From Patescibacteria group bacterium (GTDB lineage Bacteria; Patescibacteriota; Saccharimonadia; Saccharimonadales; UBA4665), in the NCBI GenBank assembly GCA_030272735.1, contig JARXKL010000002.1:35934-99933 (forward strand): DNA of 64,000 bases, read 5' to 3'. Numbering within the stretch: position 1 is the stretch's first letter; every line of letters begins with the position of its first letter. The notes below the pieces were generated by a model, which worked only from the letters and a program-made list of their open reading frames with translations, did not search any database and was not told the DNA's origin. Positions 24,984 through 34,069 of the stretch are shown in pieces. The position numbers and the translations under genes are program-made.

Positions 24984-26682
24984 TTTGTTTACCGCCCCTT
25001 GAAACCTTGAATGCGGCTTTGTCTATGCTGTCGTGCGCACCGCGTTCTTCTTCATTAGCGTTACTATTTTCGGTCTCGGTATCTTGTACGGCTAACTCTG
25101 CCTTAAGGCTTTCAATCTGCGCCAATATAAGCAGACGCTTGTGCTCGAGCTTACGTTCGGCCGTTCCCATCTGGTTTTTGCGTACGAGCTCAGCCGACTT
25201 ATAGCGAGCTTCGGCCGCAACACGAGCTGAGCCTGTCAACATTCCTTCTGGACCAAGATAGACATCAACAAGGTTTATACCGTTATCGCTAATTATGAAC
25301 TCGCGTACTTGGTTTGAGTGATGCGTCCCACGAGATTTTAATACGTACATCAATCGGTTACGCTCGCCATTAACTTCAAAATCACGCAGTAAAAGCCAAG
25401 TATCGGCGAACGACGACACGCTATTTTCGGTTTGCTCTAAGTTTTCGTGGCCCTGTGTTAACGATGTCATCATGGCCGTAATATTTTCTGCCTTAAGCAT
25501 GTCCATCATACGGCTCAACATATTTTGGGCATCGCGCACGTTGCTTGAGCTGGCAAGCGTTGTAATAGGATCGATAACAACAACTTCGGGCTTAAACTTT
25601 TGGATTACTTTATACAAAGAAGCCAGGTGCATTTCGAGCCCTTGGGACGCCGCTCGCACAGCACGGAATTGTAGCAGGTCCTGCTTAATGTAGGGGTTAA
25701 GGTTTATGCCAATTGACTGCAGGTTGCGCGTAATTTGCTGCGGCGATTCTTCGAAAGCCACATATAAGCATTTAGCACCAGTTTTGCAGGTGGCGTCCGC
25801 TAAATAACCCGATACATTCGTTTTGCCGGTGCCAGAACTGCCTGAAACTAAAATACTAGAGCCTTTATAGAACCCTCCGCCGAGCATGACATCAAGCTGC
25901 TCAATGCCTGAAGAAATGCGTTCTTTTGAGACCGGGTGGTTTAAGTTTAATGACGTTACCGGCATTACAGTAATGCCATCTTCGTCAATTAAGAATGGAT
26001 ATTCGTTGGTACCGTGCGTTGAGCCGCGATACTTAACAACGCGTAAACGCCTGGTTGAAATTTGGTCTTCTATACGATGGTCGAGCAAAATAACACAATC
26101 TGAAACGTATTCTTCGAGACCTTGGCGTGTCAGAGACGTGTCGCCACGCTCGCCAGTAATAATTGCTGTCATTCCCTTGTCCTTGAGCCACTGAAATAAG
26201 CGGCGCAGTTCGGCGCGCAGTATCGCCTGATTCGTAAAACCAGAAAATAACGATTCAAGCGTATCTAATACAATCCGCTTTGCGCCTATCGAATCAATGG
26301 CATAACCCAGGCGTATAAACAAACCTTCTAAGTCGTACTCACCGGCTTCTTCAATTTCACTGCGTTCGACAATAACTTGGTCAATGCGCAGTTTACCCTT
26401 TGCCACAAAGTCGTCCAAATCGTAGCCGAGCGATGCTACATTCAGCACTAAATCTTTGGCGCTTTCTTCGAAACTAATAAATACGCCGGGTTCGTTACAT
26501 TCAGTAATTCCTTTTATAAGAAACTCCATGGCCAGTAGCGTTTTACCGCAACCTGCGTTTCCAGCTATGAGCGTTGGGCGACCTTTTGGAAAGCCTCCCT
26601 CTGTTATTTCATCAAGGCCGTTTATTCCGGTAGGAGCTTTTTCAAGGCTAACGAGCACTTGCTCTTTGTGGACTTTCACCAT
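24976..26682 (-). CDS. kaiC: KaiC-family dual RecA ATPase/autokinase
   Basis: 568 residues, two tandem KaiC domains. CI: Walker A GNAGCGKT (41-48), catalytic E72-E73 (ISFEES). CII: Walker A GSSGTGKT (281-288), E311-E312 (AFEES). The cyanobacterial phosphosites S431/T432 align with S423-S424 and T426 with T418 ([13 protein letters not shown]), so phosphorylation is plausible. A ~60-residue C-terminal extension with a coiled-coil segment replaces the KaiA-binding tail. AGGAG precedes the ATG by 8 nt. It leads a kaiC-kaiB-kaiB-kinase-regulator operon with overlaps at every junction. Confidence 0.97.
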   Translation of the reverse strand: MVKVHKEQVLVSLEKAPTGINGLDEITEGGFPKGRPTLIAGNAGCGKTLLAMEFLIKGITECNEPGVFISFEESAKDLVLNVASLGYDLDDFVAKGKLRIDQVIVERSEIEEAGEYDLEGLFIRLGYAIDSIGAKRIVLDTLESLFSGFTNQAILRAELRRLFQWLKDKGMTAIITGERGDTSLTRQGLEEYVSDCVILLDHRIEDQISTRRLRVVKYRGSTHGTNEYPFLIDEDGITVMPVTSLNLNHPVSKERISSGIEQLDVMLGGGFYKGSSILVSGSSGTGKTNVSGYLADATCKTGAKCLYVAFEESPQQITRNLQSIGINLNPYIKQDLLQFRAVRAASQGLEMHLASLYKVIQKFKPEVVVIDPITTLASSSNVRDAQNMLSRMMDMLKAENITAMMTSLTQGHENLEQTENSVSSFADTWLLLRDFEVNGERNRLMYVLKSRGTHHSNQVREFIISDNGINLVDVYLGPEGMLTGSARVAAEARYKSAELVRKNQMGTAERKLEHKRLLILAQIESLKAELAVQDTETENSNANEEERGAHDSIDKAAFKVSRGGKQSG

Positions 26683-26782
26683 TGCACATGCTCCTAATTG
26701 TGTTCAGGAACCTTATTAATTCTTCATTCTACTCCTATATCCGCCAATCGCATGTACGATAACCGATATATCATAATTAGTC

Positions 26783-26811
26783 TTGCTTTTTGTTTGTTTA
26801 TGTGCTATTGT
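26783..26811 (+). promoter_or_regulatory. Promoter of the gene at 26818, apparently leaderless
   Basis: TTGCTT (26783-26788), 17-nt spacer, extended -10 TGC-TATTGT (26806-26811), then 6 nt to the ATG and no Shine-Dalgarno. Confidence 0.65.
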
Positions 26812-26817
26812 AGCGTA

Positions 26818-27354
26818 ATGGCTTCAATTTATGAGATTGCTCAACAAACAGAAGAAGTTGCGGAGAATGTAGCGCTTCATACCCAAAAGTTTGAAGACAT
26901 AGCTGCAGAACTTATTATGCGCAATATGGCCGTCATTATGGACCGCTTGGATCCAAACGACTACTCATCAATGGACGCAGGCACTAAATCGAAAGTGCAA
27001 GCTGTCGCAATACACACTCGCAAAATTGCTCCTATAGAAGAGGGCGAATTAGCTCAAATGCCCTTTGAATCTCATTCAGAGTTTGTCTACAGGGCATCTG
27101 TAGTACATCCGCTACATAAAGCACAGCGTGCAATAGCCTTTGCAGATTTCGACACATACGATGTTGAGGACAGTAAAGATTACAGGACCGCAGTTCTGCT
27201 TGCAGGCAGAGGATTTAATGCCGTAGTCGGTGAAGTAGGCCATATGACCAAAATAACCCGCGAGACAAGATATTTTACTGGCAACATCGCTGCAGCAGCA
27301 GGCCGGATGGCTATAGTCGAAGGCGCAGAAACTCATGACAGCAGTAGTCGGTAG
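26818..27354 (+). CDS. Hypothetical soluble protein divergent from kaiC
   Basis: 178 residues, no recognised family. No signal peptide or membrane helix; the first half is helical (IYEIAQQTEEVAENVALHTQKF), the second contains AIAFADFDTYDVEDSKDY and a glycine/alanine-rich end. The start at 26818 is supported by the promoter 6 nt upstream, while an in-frame GTG at 26698 would have an unlikely N-terminus. It shares the 135-bp intergenic region with kaiC, so joint regulation is possible, but no functional link is shown. Confidence 0.65.
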   Translation: MASIYEIAQQTEEVAENVALHTQKFEDIAAELIMRNMAVIMDRLDPNDYSSMDAGTKSKVQAVAIHTRKIAPIEEGELAQMPFESHSEFVYRASVVHPLHKAQRAIAFADFDTYDVEDSKDYRTAVLLAGRGFNAVVGEVGHMTKITRETRYFTGNIAAAAGRMAIVEGAETHDSSSR

Positions 27355-27426
27355 TTGAAGTATATAGAACAAAAGCACGGGCACCCAAATAACATGCTTA
27401 ATAGCAATTGTGCTTATACTTAAAGG

Positions 27427-28050
27427 TTATTTTGCTCGCGGAATGAAGCCCCAACCATCTGCGCAATACCCAACGTTTTCGCATTCTTCTGGGTCATATG
27501 TCGGTAGTGGTTCGTTAATTATTGCGCGGTAAGCTATGCCCGAATCAAGTAATTTTTGCAATTTTGACTGACGTTGCCATGTTAATACGACCTCAACTTC
27601 CTGAGCCCCAGCAGCCAGTGCATGTCGAGCGACTTGCACAGAATTCGAGCCCGTTGTACCAACATCTTCAAGAACTACTACCAGTTCCGGCTGCATAGCG
27701 GTGATAAGTTTACCTGCCATCTCGCTTAAATAGAGCTTCTTAGAATTTTCTGGATCTTTTTCGCTGACTGCTCCTATTACATCGCCGTTGAAGTGCCGCG
27801 CGGTATCGATTGCTACTCTATTTGTACCATTCGCAACTCCCAAAATTATTTGGGGCAGCTCAGAATACTCCTCCGAAATATAATCAGCTGCTACAGTTGT
27901 CCATTCTTCGTACAACGGCGATCCAATTGCGATCTTATCGAAATCGAGCTTGCGACCATGCATACCACTTACAAATTCGTGATGCGTGCCTTCAGGGTCT
28001 AAAACCCCTGCTTCAAGTACGTGGTTTCTGAATGATTCGACGTCTGCCAT
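27427..28050 (-). CDS. Orotate phosphoribosyltransferase-like protein
   Basis: 207 residues of the type I PRTase family: PRPP loop ELVVVLEDVGTTGSNSVQVA, preceded by QIILGVANGTNRVAID in place of the usual phosphate-binding loop, and a hood-like N-terminus. The stop is 1 nt downstream of pyrF in the same direction, which suggests the PyrE step (orotate plus PRPP to OMP). It differs from standard PyrE in the C-terminal tail (EECENVGYCADGWGFIP, two Cys). It could instead be a base-salvage PRTase. Confidence 0.75.
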   Translation of the reverse strand: MADVESFRNHVLEAGVLDPEGTHHEFVSGMHGRKLDFDKIAIGSPLYEEWTTVAADYISEEYSELPQIILGVANGTNRVAIDTARHFNGDVIGAVSEKDPENSKKLYLSEMAGKLITAMQPELVVVLEDVGTTGSNSVQVARHALAAGAQEVEVVLTWQRQSKLQKLLDSGIAYRAIINEPLPTYDPEECENVGYCADGWGFIPRAK

Positions 28051-28051
28051 T

Positions 28052-28834
28052 TTATGCTTCTCCTAATTCTTGGGCGATTCTTTGTGCTGCTTCTGCTCTG
28101 CTAATGCCTTCTGGTGGTTGAGTAATCGCTCTGCCCACAACTATGAAGTCTGCTCCGTTTTGAATGGCTTCAGTTGGAGTTACAACTCGTTTCTGGTCGC
28201 CGGCTTTCTGAGCCCAAGCAGGTGTTATACCCGGTACAACAGTCAACAAATCATTGAGATCATCTTGCTCTCGTATAATCTTAAGCTCTTTGCCTGAACA
28301 GACAATACCATCTATGCCGGCCTCTTTTGCGATTCGCGCAAACTGTAGCACTTTCTTTTTAGGGGAGTCGCCGTATATTGAAACGCAGTCTTCTTCGCCA
28401 ATTGAGGTCAGTACAGTTACACCAAGAATGCCACCTATGCGAGCAACATCGTCATCGCTGTAATGGCCTTTTTTAGTTTCGCGTATCTGATCTCTACCTT
28501 CGGCAGCTGCCTTAAGCATTTCTACTACGCTACTCGCATGAATAGTAATAAATTGGGGATTGCAGTCTGCAGCCTCAGCGATGTGCAAGCGTACTGTATC
28601 TGGAATATCATGATATTTGGCATCAGCCATCGTAGCAGCACCAAAACTAGCTATTTTTTCAACTGCGTGTATCCAGCCTAGTTTTTGTGCAATGGAATTA
28701 GCCTTGGCCATTCCAACATGTTCTCCAACCTCAGACATAACTTCACCGGCTTGTTCCCAGTTCATTTTATCGAGAGCTACTATTACTCGATCACTCGGCT
28801 GTTGAATGGTGTTACGGTATACCTCTGAAGACAT
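28052..28834 (-). CDS. pyrF: Orotidine 5'-phosphate decarboxylase
   Basis: 260-residue TIM-barrel enzyme converting OMP to UMP. Seen: VIVALDKMNW at strand 1, the catalytic MADAKYHDIPDTV (the DxKxxDI P-T motif), VTVLTSIGEEDC, DGIVCSGKE and the phosphate-binding VVPGITPAW with GADFIVVGRAI near the end. Upstream GGAGAAGGAT precedes the ATG. It forms a two-gene unit with the PRTase; no other genes of de novo pyrimidine synthesis are present in the window. Confidence 0.94.
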   Translation of the reverse strand: MSSEVYRNTIQQPSDRVIVALDKMNWEQAGEVMSEVGEHVGMAKANSIAQKLGWIHAVEKIASFGAATMADAKYHDIPDTVRLHIAEAADCNPQFITIHASSVVEMLKAAAEGRDQIRETKKGHYSDDDVARIGGILGVTVLTSIGEEDCVSIYGDSPKKKVLQFARIAKEAGIDGIVCSGKELKIIREQDDLNDLLTVVPGITPAWAQKAGDQKRVVTPTEAIQNGADFIVVGRAITQPPEGISRAEAAQRIAQELGEA

Positions 28835-29158
28835 TTGTATCCTTCTCCCACCACACTAATGTAGCTTCAGTATACAGTGTCGGATTTGATGATCAATATA
28901 TAATTATGGCGCCAACTTATTAATACATTGTTTTATAGCTATTGACTTATTAGCTTATGCTTGCTATAATAGCATTAAGTTACTAATTCTCTTTTGTATC
29001 GCACCTGTATTCTCATCTGAGAAACATCAATTTATCACCTGCGCAACGCGTATTACACACAGCCTGAACTTTGCTCCTTTCTTATCATAATCTGTAAAAC
29101 AGCAGATCTTCTCGCCTCTTGCGAGCTAAAAATAACAATAATTCATAAAGGAAATACT
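28835..29158 (+). promoter_or_regulatory. Promoter and ~180-nt 5' untranslated region of RNase J
   Basis: TTGACT (28942-28947), exact 17-nt spacer, TATAAT (28965-28970) gives a start near 28977 and an untranslated leader of about 180 nt ending in AAAGGAAATACT before the ATG. No small reading frame or terminator stands out inside it. The first ~100 nt of the gap hold the pyrF upstream region and nothing else that I recognise. Confidence 0.75.
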
Positions 29159-31132
29159 ATGAACAATACAAATAAACCGGAACGCCTCGGCGGATCCGCT
29201 AAAAACCGCGGTGCCGCCCAAAGGGCGCAGCGCCGCAATATTGACGACGCCCAACGCATTGTCAATCAACATGCCCATGCTGCTGACCGACCGGTCGCCA
29301 AGCGGGCTAACAAAGTTGTCGACACCAACAACAAATTAAAGGTCACATTTTTGGGCGGCCTACAAAATGTCGGCGAAAAGAATATGGCCGTCATTGAATA
29401 TGGCCAAGACGCGATCATTTTAGATTGCGGCAATAACCTAAGTATCGATTTGCCCGGCGTCAATTACGAAGTTAATGACACGGCATACTTGGCAACCATC
29501 AAACATAAAATAAAAGCCTATGTTATTACGCATGGCCATCTCGACCACATGGGCGGGCTTAAACACACCGTGCCAGATTACCCCGCTCCAATTTTTGGGT
29601 CGGCCTTCACGTTGGACGTCATTCGAAAATCATTCGATGACCTGCCAACTGGCAGTTTAGCGGTTGCACCACAGTTCGTGTCTGTCGATATTGATTCGCA
29701 CAAGCCAGAAACAATTGGCGCATTTAGCGTGGAGTATATTCGCGTGACGCACTCTCTGCCCGACGCTGCTGCAGTTTGCATTACGACTCCAGTCGGGCGC
29801 ATCGTGGCTACTGGCGACTTTCGACTCGATCCAGAACCGCTGGACCGTAAGCCGACCGATACTCAAAGGTTGCGCGAGCTCGGCGAGCAAGGCGTCCTAT
29901 TACTATTGAGTGAAAGTAGTTACGCAGACGCTGAGGGCCGCGTACCGACCGAAAGCACCTTGCAGCAAAGCTTCTACGACATCATCGACGAAGCACCAGG
30001 CCGTATATTTGTTGCAGCATTCTCGAGTAACATGAACCGCGCGCAGATGATCATAAATGCCGCCGTAGCTTCTGGCCGTAATGTAGCACTTGATGGCCGT
30101 GGCATGTTAAGTTATGCCGAAATAGCGGTACGACAGGGTTTACTGAAAGTGCCTAAGGGCACGATCATACCAATAAACCAGGCCGGTTCTCTGCCCGCTA
30201 ACCAGTTGCTTGTTATGTGCACCGGCGGACAAGGAGAACCTAATGCCGCGTTGCAACGAATGAGCGAAGGTCAGCACCGCAATGTGAATCTTGAAGCCGG
30301 CGACACAATTGTCGTTAGTTCTTCGCCAATACCGGGCAACGAAGTTCGCTACGACGCGCTGAGCAACCGCCTCATTCAAAAAGGCGTGCGGCTGTTTCGC
30401 CACCCAACGCACCAGCTCGATGGGTGTGGCCCACTGCACGTTTCTGGACACGCAAAACGCGATGAACTCCGTGAAATGCTGCAAATGATAAAACCGAAGT
30501 TCTTCATACCCGTGCACGGCGGCGCATTGCGCCGCAACTACCACGCTGAACTTGGCATTCAGGAAGGCGTGCCCCGCCAGAATGTATTGCTTCCGGTAAA
30601 TGGCGACAGCTATTTCTTTACTACAACCGCAGTTGAATCAGCCCCGGCAGTTCCGTATGGCAGTACGCTGATAGATCAAAATGGCAACACGGTGCCAGGT
30701 GTCGTCGTAAAAGACCGCGTCATGCTCAGTCAAACAGGCATAGTGACAGTAGTACTATCGATAGACAAAAAATCAGGCCAGTTAGTCTCGAGCCCCGATA
30801 TACTCAGCCGCGGTTTCATTGCGATGCGCGATAACAACGAGATGGTAAACATGCTGCGCGATGAGCTGCGCCGAGCTGTGCAACAGCGCTTCAGACGTAT
30901 CGACCTCGACCGTTTCAAAAACGAACTCCGCGATCATCTCGCTCAAATAATCTATGCCGAGACCGGTTCGAGCCCTGTGATTATCCCAGTAATTAATGTC
31001 GTAGACGGCAAACAGCAATCGAGCCGCCAGCGTGCAATTAGTACTAAGCCCACCGTAGCTTTAACCAAAGAGGCCAAAGCCCAAGCTGACCAACAGCGTT
31101 TTCAGGACATGCGCAAAAAACTGCTTAAATAG
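29159..31132 (+). CDS. rnj: Ribonuclease J
   Basis: 657-residue metallo-beta-lactamase/beta-CASP ribonuclease for mRNA decay and rRNA maturation. The first ~60 residues are a basic, low-complexity extension. Then FLGGLQNVGEKNMAVIEY, the metal site THGHLDHMGG, ATGDFRLDP (with the metal Asp), the beta-CASP region ending HVSGHAKRDEL and PKFFIPVHGG, and the C-terminal dimerisation domain. A strong promoter with a long 5' leader precedes it. Confidence 0.96.
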   Translation: MNNTNKPERLGGSAKNRGAAQRAQRRNIDDAQRIVNQHAHAADRPVAKRANKVVDTNNKLKVTFLGGLQNVGEKNMAVIEYGQDAIILDCGNNLSIDLPGVNYEVNDTAYLATIKHKIKAYVITHGHLDHMGGLKHTVPDYPAPIFGSAFTLDVIRKSFDDLPTGSLAVAPQFVSVDIDSHKPETIGAFSVEYIRVTHSLPDAAAVCITTPVGRIVATGDFRLDPEPLDRKPTDTQRLRELGEQGVLLLLSESSYADAEGRVPTESTLQQSFYDIIDEAPGRIFVAAFSSNMNRAQMIINAAVASGRNVALDGRGMLSYAEIAVRQGLLKVPKGTIIPINQAGSLPANQLLVMCTGGQGEPNAALQRMSEGQHRNVNLEAGDTIVVSSSPIPGNEVRYDALSNRLIQKGVRLFRHPTHQLDGCGPLHVSGHAKRDELREMLQMIKPKFFIPVHGGALRRNYHAELGIQEGVPRQNVLLPVNGDSYFFTTTAVESAPAVPYGSTLIDQNGNTVPGVVVKDRVMLSQTGIVTVVLSIDKKSGQLVSSPDILSRGFIAMRDNNEMVNMLRDELRRAVQQRFRRIDLDRFKNELRDHLAQIIYAETGSSPVIIPVINVVDGKQQSSRQRAISTKPTVALTKEAKAQADQQRFQDMRKKLLK

Positions 31133-31149
31133 TTTTACGGCTATTTTTG

Positions 31150-31272
31150 CTATACCTTACGGCTATTTGTAAGTGCTTCTTTGATTGCATGCTGCTCGCG
31201 GTCCTGCACATAGCGCTCGAGCATTCGTAATTGGCCTTCGCTTAGTTCGGGGAAGTTTTTGGATAAGTTCAT
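31150..31272 (-). CDS. Small acidic/basic peptide of 40 residues
   Basis: Begins MNLSKNFPELSEGQLRMLER and is mostly helical and charged, without cysteines or membrane segment. AGGAC stands 7 nt before the ATG. An in-frame start at 31374 would add hydrophobic residues but lies beyond the palindrome at 31313-31335, so I prefer the short form. The gene diverges from the rhomboid gene, and the palindrome sits at its promoter position. The family is unknown; a small regulator or antitoxin-like protein is possible. Confidence 0.45.
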   Translation of the reverse strand: MNLSKNFPELSEGQLRMLERYVQDREQHAIKEALTNSRKV

Positions 31273-31312
31273 TATTGGTCCTAGTGTACATTTGGTTCGT
31301 ACTGTTATGAGT

Positions 31313-31335
31313 AGTATTACAGAAACTGTAATACT
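31313..31335. promoter_or_regulatory. Perfect 10-bp palindrome, candidate operator
   Basis: AGTATTACAG, AAA, CTGTAATACT: ten perfect pairs around 3 nt, between the divergent 40-residue gene and the rhomboid gene. Further ACAGT-type half sites follow within 40 bp. Confidence 0.65.
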
Positions 31336-31435
31336 AAGTGACAGTTTTAGCTGTAGTATTCCTAACTGTTGCATTACTACAAGAGCTGCAAGATAATTAA
31401 CTTACTAAAACAGTAAAAATAGGCAGAGTAAGAAC

Positions 31436-32143
31436 ATGTTTTTCATTCCCTACGGCACAGCCGAGCCTGCGCCCCGCAGAAGTTTTCCGTATGTAAATGT
31501 CTTTTTGGTGATAGTTAATGTCTTAGTTTTTCTGATTGAGCTATATTTGCTCGGCATGTTTGGCCCTGATCGTTTTGAATCATTCATAAACCAGCATGCC
31601 TTTGTTCCCGCTCATTTAGGTGCCGGCGTACTACAGCTTACACTTCTCACTTCTTTATTTTTACACGCTGGTTTTTTGCATGTGATTGGCAATATGATGT
31701 ATTTGTTGCCATTCGGAGATAATGTTGAAGACCGCATGGGACATGTGCGTTACTTACTTTTTTATGTCATTTGTGGAGTGGGAGCTAGCTTAATTTATGC
31801 ACTGTTTAACCAAGGTTCGCCGGTTCCGCTGATAGGTGCGAGCGGTGCCATTGCAGGTGTACTGGGGGGTTACCTAGCGCTCTATCCTCGCGGTGCGAAA
31901 GTTAAGGGCTTTTTCTGGGTTATCATATTACTCATTCCTATTCGCCTGCCAGCAGTCCTATTTATTGGTTACTGGTTCCTCATGCAAATATTTAGCAGTG
32001 TTGCGACACTAACCGGAAATGTTGCCGCGCAGTCCAGCGGCGTTGCCTTTTTAGCACACGTAGGAGGTTTTGCACTAGGATTTGTTCTTGCACCGTTATT
32101 TGCACGACCTGTCCATGTTAACCAGGAAAACGCTCTTATCTAG
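31436..32143 (+). CDS. Rhomboid-family intramembrane serine protease
   Basis: 235 residues with six or seven membrane helices. Seen: HAGFLHVIGNMMYLLPFG (the conserved HxxxHxxxN helix), catalytic serine in IGASGAIAGVLGGY (GASG), and catalytic histidine in LAHVGGFALGFVLAP. It cleaves transmembrane substrates within the membrane; the substrate is unknown. The stop overlaps that of the convergent marR gene by 4 nt. Confidence 0.93.
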   Translation: MFFIPYGTAEPAPRRSFPYVNVFLVIVNVLVFLIELYLLGMFGPDRFESFINQHAFVPAHLGAGVLQLTLLTSLFLHAGFLHVIGNMMYLLPFGDNVEDRMGHVRYLLFYVICGVGASLIYALFNQGSPVPLIGASGAIAGVLGGYLALYPRGAKVKGFFWVIILLIPIRLPAVLFIGYWFLMQIFSSVATLTGNVAAQSSGVAFLAHVGGFALGFVLAPLFARPVHVNQENALI

Positions 32144-32553
32144 TCTTTGAGCAGCTTACTGAGTAACTTCGCTAGCTGTTCTTGTTCAATATTGGTGAGT
32201 CGCTGCATGTCAGCGGCTTCATTTTTACTTATAGCTTCAAGAACTTTTGCGCGGAGCGCAAAACCTTTGTCACTCAGTGAAATTACCTTAACCCGTCGGT
32301 CATTAGGGTCTACTGTTCGCTCAATCAGGCCGTGTGTATCTAAGCGGTCAATGAGCCCCGTGGTGTTTGATGCATCACAGGCCATCATGCTTGATAGTTC
32401 TTGCATGGTCCGGCCCTCCGCAGGCTCAAAAAGCACCAATAATATGCCTTGAATTGGCGTCATCTGGTGCTGCTCCATAATCACAGCCATGTGCTGCTTA
32501 GAGCGCATCATGAGTAACATGAGCTTACGATAGGTGTTTGATTGTGTGGCCAT
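32140..32553 (-). CDS. MarR-family transcriptional regulator
   Basis: 137 residues with the MarR winged-helix core: HQMTPIQGILLVLFEPAEGRTMQELSSM, CDASNTTGLIDRLDTHGLIER (recognition helix) and DPNDRRVKVISLSDKG (wing). It is divergent from an MFS drug exporter, with two palindromes between them, so it most likely represses both genes. The -10 TATACT lies 7 nt before the ATG. Confidence 0.92.
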   Translation of the reverse strand: MATQSNTYRKLMLLMMRSKQHMAVIMEQHQMTPIQGILLVLFEPAEGRTMQELSSMMACDASNTTGLIDRLDTHGLIERTVDPNDRRVKVISLSDKGFALRAKVLEAISKNEAADMQRLTNIEQEQLAKLLSKLLKD

Positions 32554-32563
32554 ACCCTATAGT

Positions 32564-32600
32564 ATACTTGACTTGATCAATGCTTGACAATGTCAAGTAT
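32564..32600. promoter_or_regulatory. MarR operator region (two palindromes)
   Basis: CTTGACA-A-TGTCAAG (32583-32597) is a perfect palindrome; ATACTTGAC (32564-32572) and GTCAAGTAT (32592-32600) form a second, wider inverted repeat with TTGATCAA in between. The first half site overlaps the marR -10 box TATACT. Confidence 0.75.
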
Positions 32601-32638
32601 CTCGCATAATCTAAAAGCAAATATATAAAGGAGCCAGT

Positions 32639-34069
32639 ATGGTTGATAAAATTAACAAAAGTAGGGTATTACTACTTGTAGCCCTGGCACAGTTCGTCGT
32701 TGTCCTCGATAACTCAATAGTGAATGTTGCCCTACCGAACATCAGTCGTGACTTACATTTTTCAGCGGCAAACTTGCAGTGGGTGGTGACTGCATACACC
32801 TTATGTTTTGGTGGTTTTTTGCTATTTGGTGGCCGCGCAGCTGACCTTTTTGGACGCCGCCGCCAGTTTATTATCGGTACATTAGCTTTTTCACTCGCCT
32901 CCCTCATGGCTGGATTAAGTCAGAGTAGTGGCATGCTTATTGTCCTTCGCGGCGTTCAGGGTCTGGCCGCGGCCTTCATGTCGCCCGCGGCATTATCAAT
33001 AGTTGTAAATACCTTTAAAGAAGGGCCTGAACGGAACCGAGCGCTCGGAGTATGGGGCGGCGTTGCAGCTGGCGGTGCTGCGGCAGGACTTTTGTTGGGC
33101 GGCGTTCTCACGCAGTACCTTGGCTGGCGCTGGGATTTATTCGTCAACGTTCCTGTAGGGCTAACAGTAGCCTTTTTTGCGGCCCGGAATATACCTGAAA
33201 GCAAGTCAGATCTTAAGCACCAAAATCTTGACCTGCCCGGCGCTTTATTAGTAACTGCAGGTCTAATGACATTGGTATACGGACTGGTGAAAGCCCCTAG
33301 TTATGGCTGGACTGACCACCGCAGTATTGAATTACTAGGTGGCAGCGCAGTTCTCCTAGCTGCTTTTGTAGTAAACGAATTGCGTGCAAAACAACCGCTC
33401 ATGCCCTTCTCGATTTTCCGCATCCGCAACCTTACGGCCGCGAATATGGTACAACTTCCCATCACCGCGGGAATGTTCTCAATGTTCTTCTTTTTGTCAT
33501 TATATATTCAAAATATTCTGCATTATTCACCGATTCGAACTGGTCTAGCATTCTTCCCTGTCACGATTATCATAGGCATTTCATCACAATTGGTCTCACG
33601 ACTTGTTAGCAAAATTGGCTACAAACCCCCAATGGTGATTGCCCCATTACTCATTACTACTGGATTGTTAATCTTCAGCCGCATGCCTGTTGACGGCACC
33701 TACCTGCGTAACGTGCTTCCAGGCTTAGCCGTTATGGCATTGGGTCTTGGTTTCTCGTTTGTATCTATTACCATTGCTGCCACGTCGGGAGTTCCGAAGC
33801 ACCAAGCTGGACTAGCATCTGGGTTACTAAATACGTCACAGCAAATTGGCGGCGCCCTTGGCTTGGCAATTCTATCTGGGATCTTTGCTTCATCGATCAA
33901 AAATGCATCCATGCACGGCGCTCGCGGCCCAGCAGCTCAAATAGCTGGATTCCACGATGCATTCTTCGTGGCAGCCTTCTTTACTTTGTCTGCTTCGATC
34001 ATTGCAATCATTGGCGTCAAACACGCTCGCGGAGAACGCATCGACTCCGAAGCCATCGTCAATATTTAG
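32639..34069 (+). CDS. MFS multidrug transporter, DHA2 (EmrB/QacA) type
   Basis: 476 residues with 14 membrane helices. Seen: LDNSIVNVALPNISRDL at helix 1 (with the acidic residue), WVVTAYTLCFGGFLLFGGRAADLFGRRRQF (motif A split over GRAADLFGRRR), RGVQGLAAAFMSP, and motif C GVWGGVAAGGAAAGLLLGG. It exports hydrophobic or cationic compounds by proton antiport. AAGGAG lies 5 nt before the ATG, and the neighbouring MarR gene is its probable regulator. It overlaps the convergent acidic protein gene by 4 nt. Confidence 0.93.
   Translation: MVDKINKSRVLLLVALAQFVVVLDNSIVNVALPNISRDLHFSAANLQWVVTAYTLCFGGFLLFGGRAADLFGRRRQFIIGTLAFSLASLMAGLSQSSGMLIVLRGVQGLAAAFMSPAALSIVVNTFKEGPERNRALGVWGGVAAGGAAAGLLLGGVLTQYLGWRWDLFVNVPVGLTVAFFAARNIPESKSDLKHQNLDLPGALLVTAGLMTLVYGLVKAPSYGWTDHRSIELLGGSAVLLAAFVVNELRAKQPLMPFSIFRIRNLTAANMVQLPITAGMFSMFFFLSLYIQNILHYSPIRTGLAFFPVTIIIGISSQLVSRLVSKIGYKPPMVIAPLLITTGLLIFSRMPVDGTYLRNVLPGLAVMALGLGFSFVSITIAATSGVPKHQAGLASGLLNTSQQIGGALGLAILSGIFASSIKNASMHGARGPAAQIAGFHDAFFVAAFFTLSASIIAIIGVKHARGERIDSEAIVNI

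Noticed and set aside
22824..28834. A kaiA gene or SasA-type kinase near kaiC
   Set aside because: None of the neighbouring products resembles KaiA, and the kinase has a PAS domain, not a KaiB-like one.
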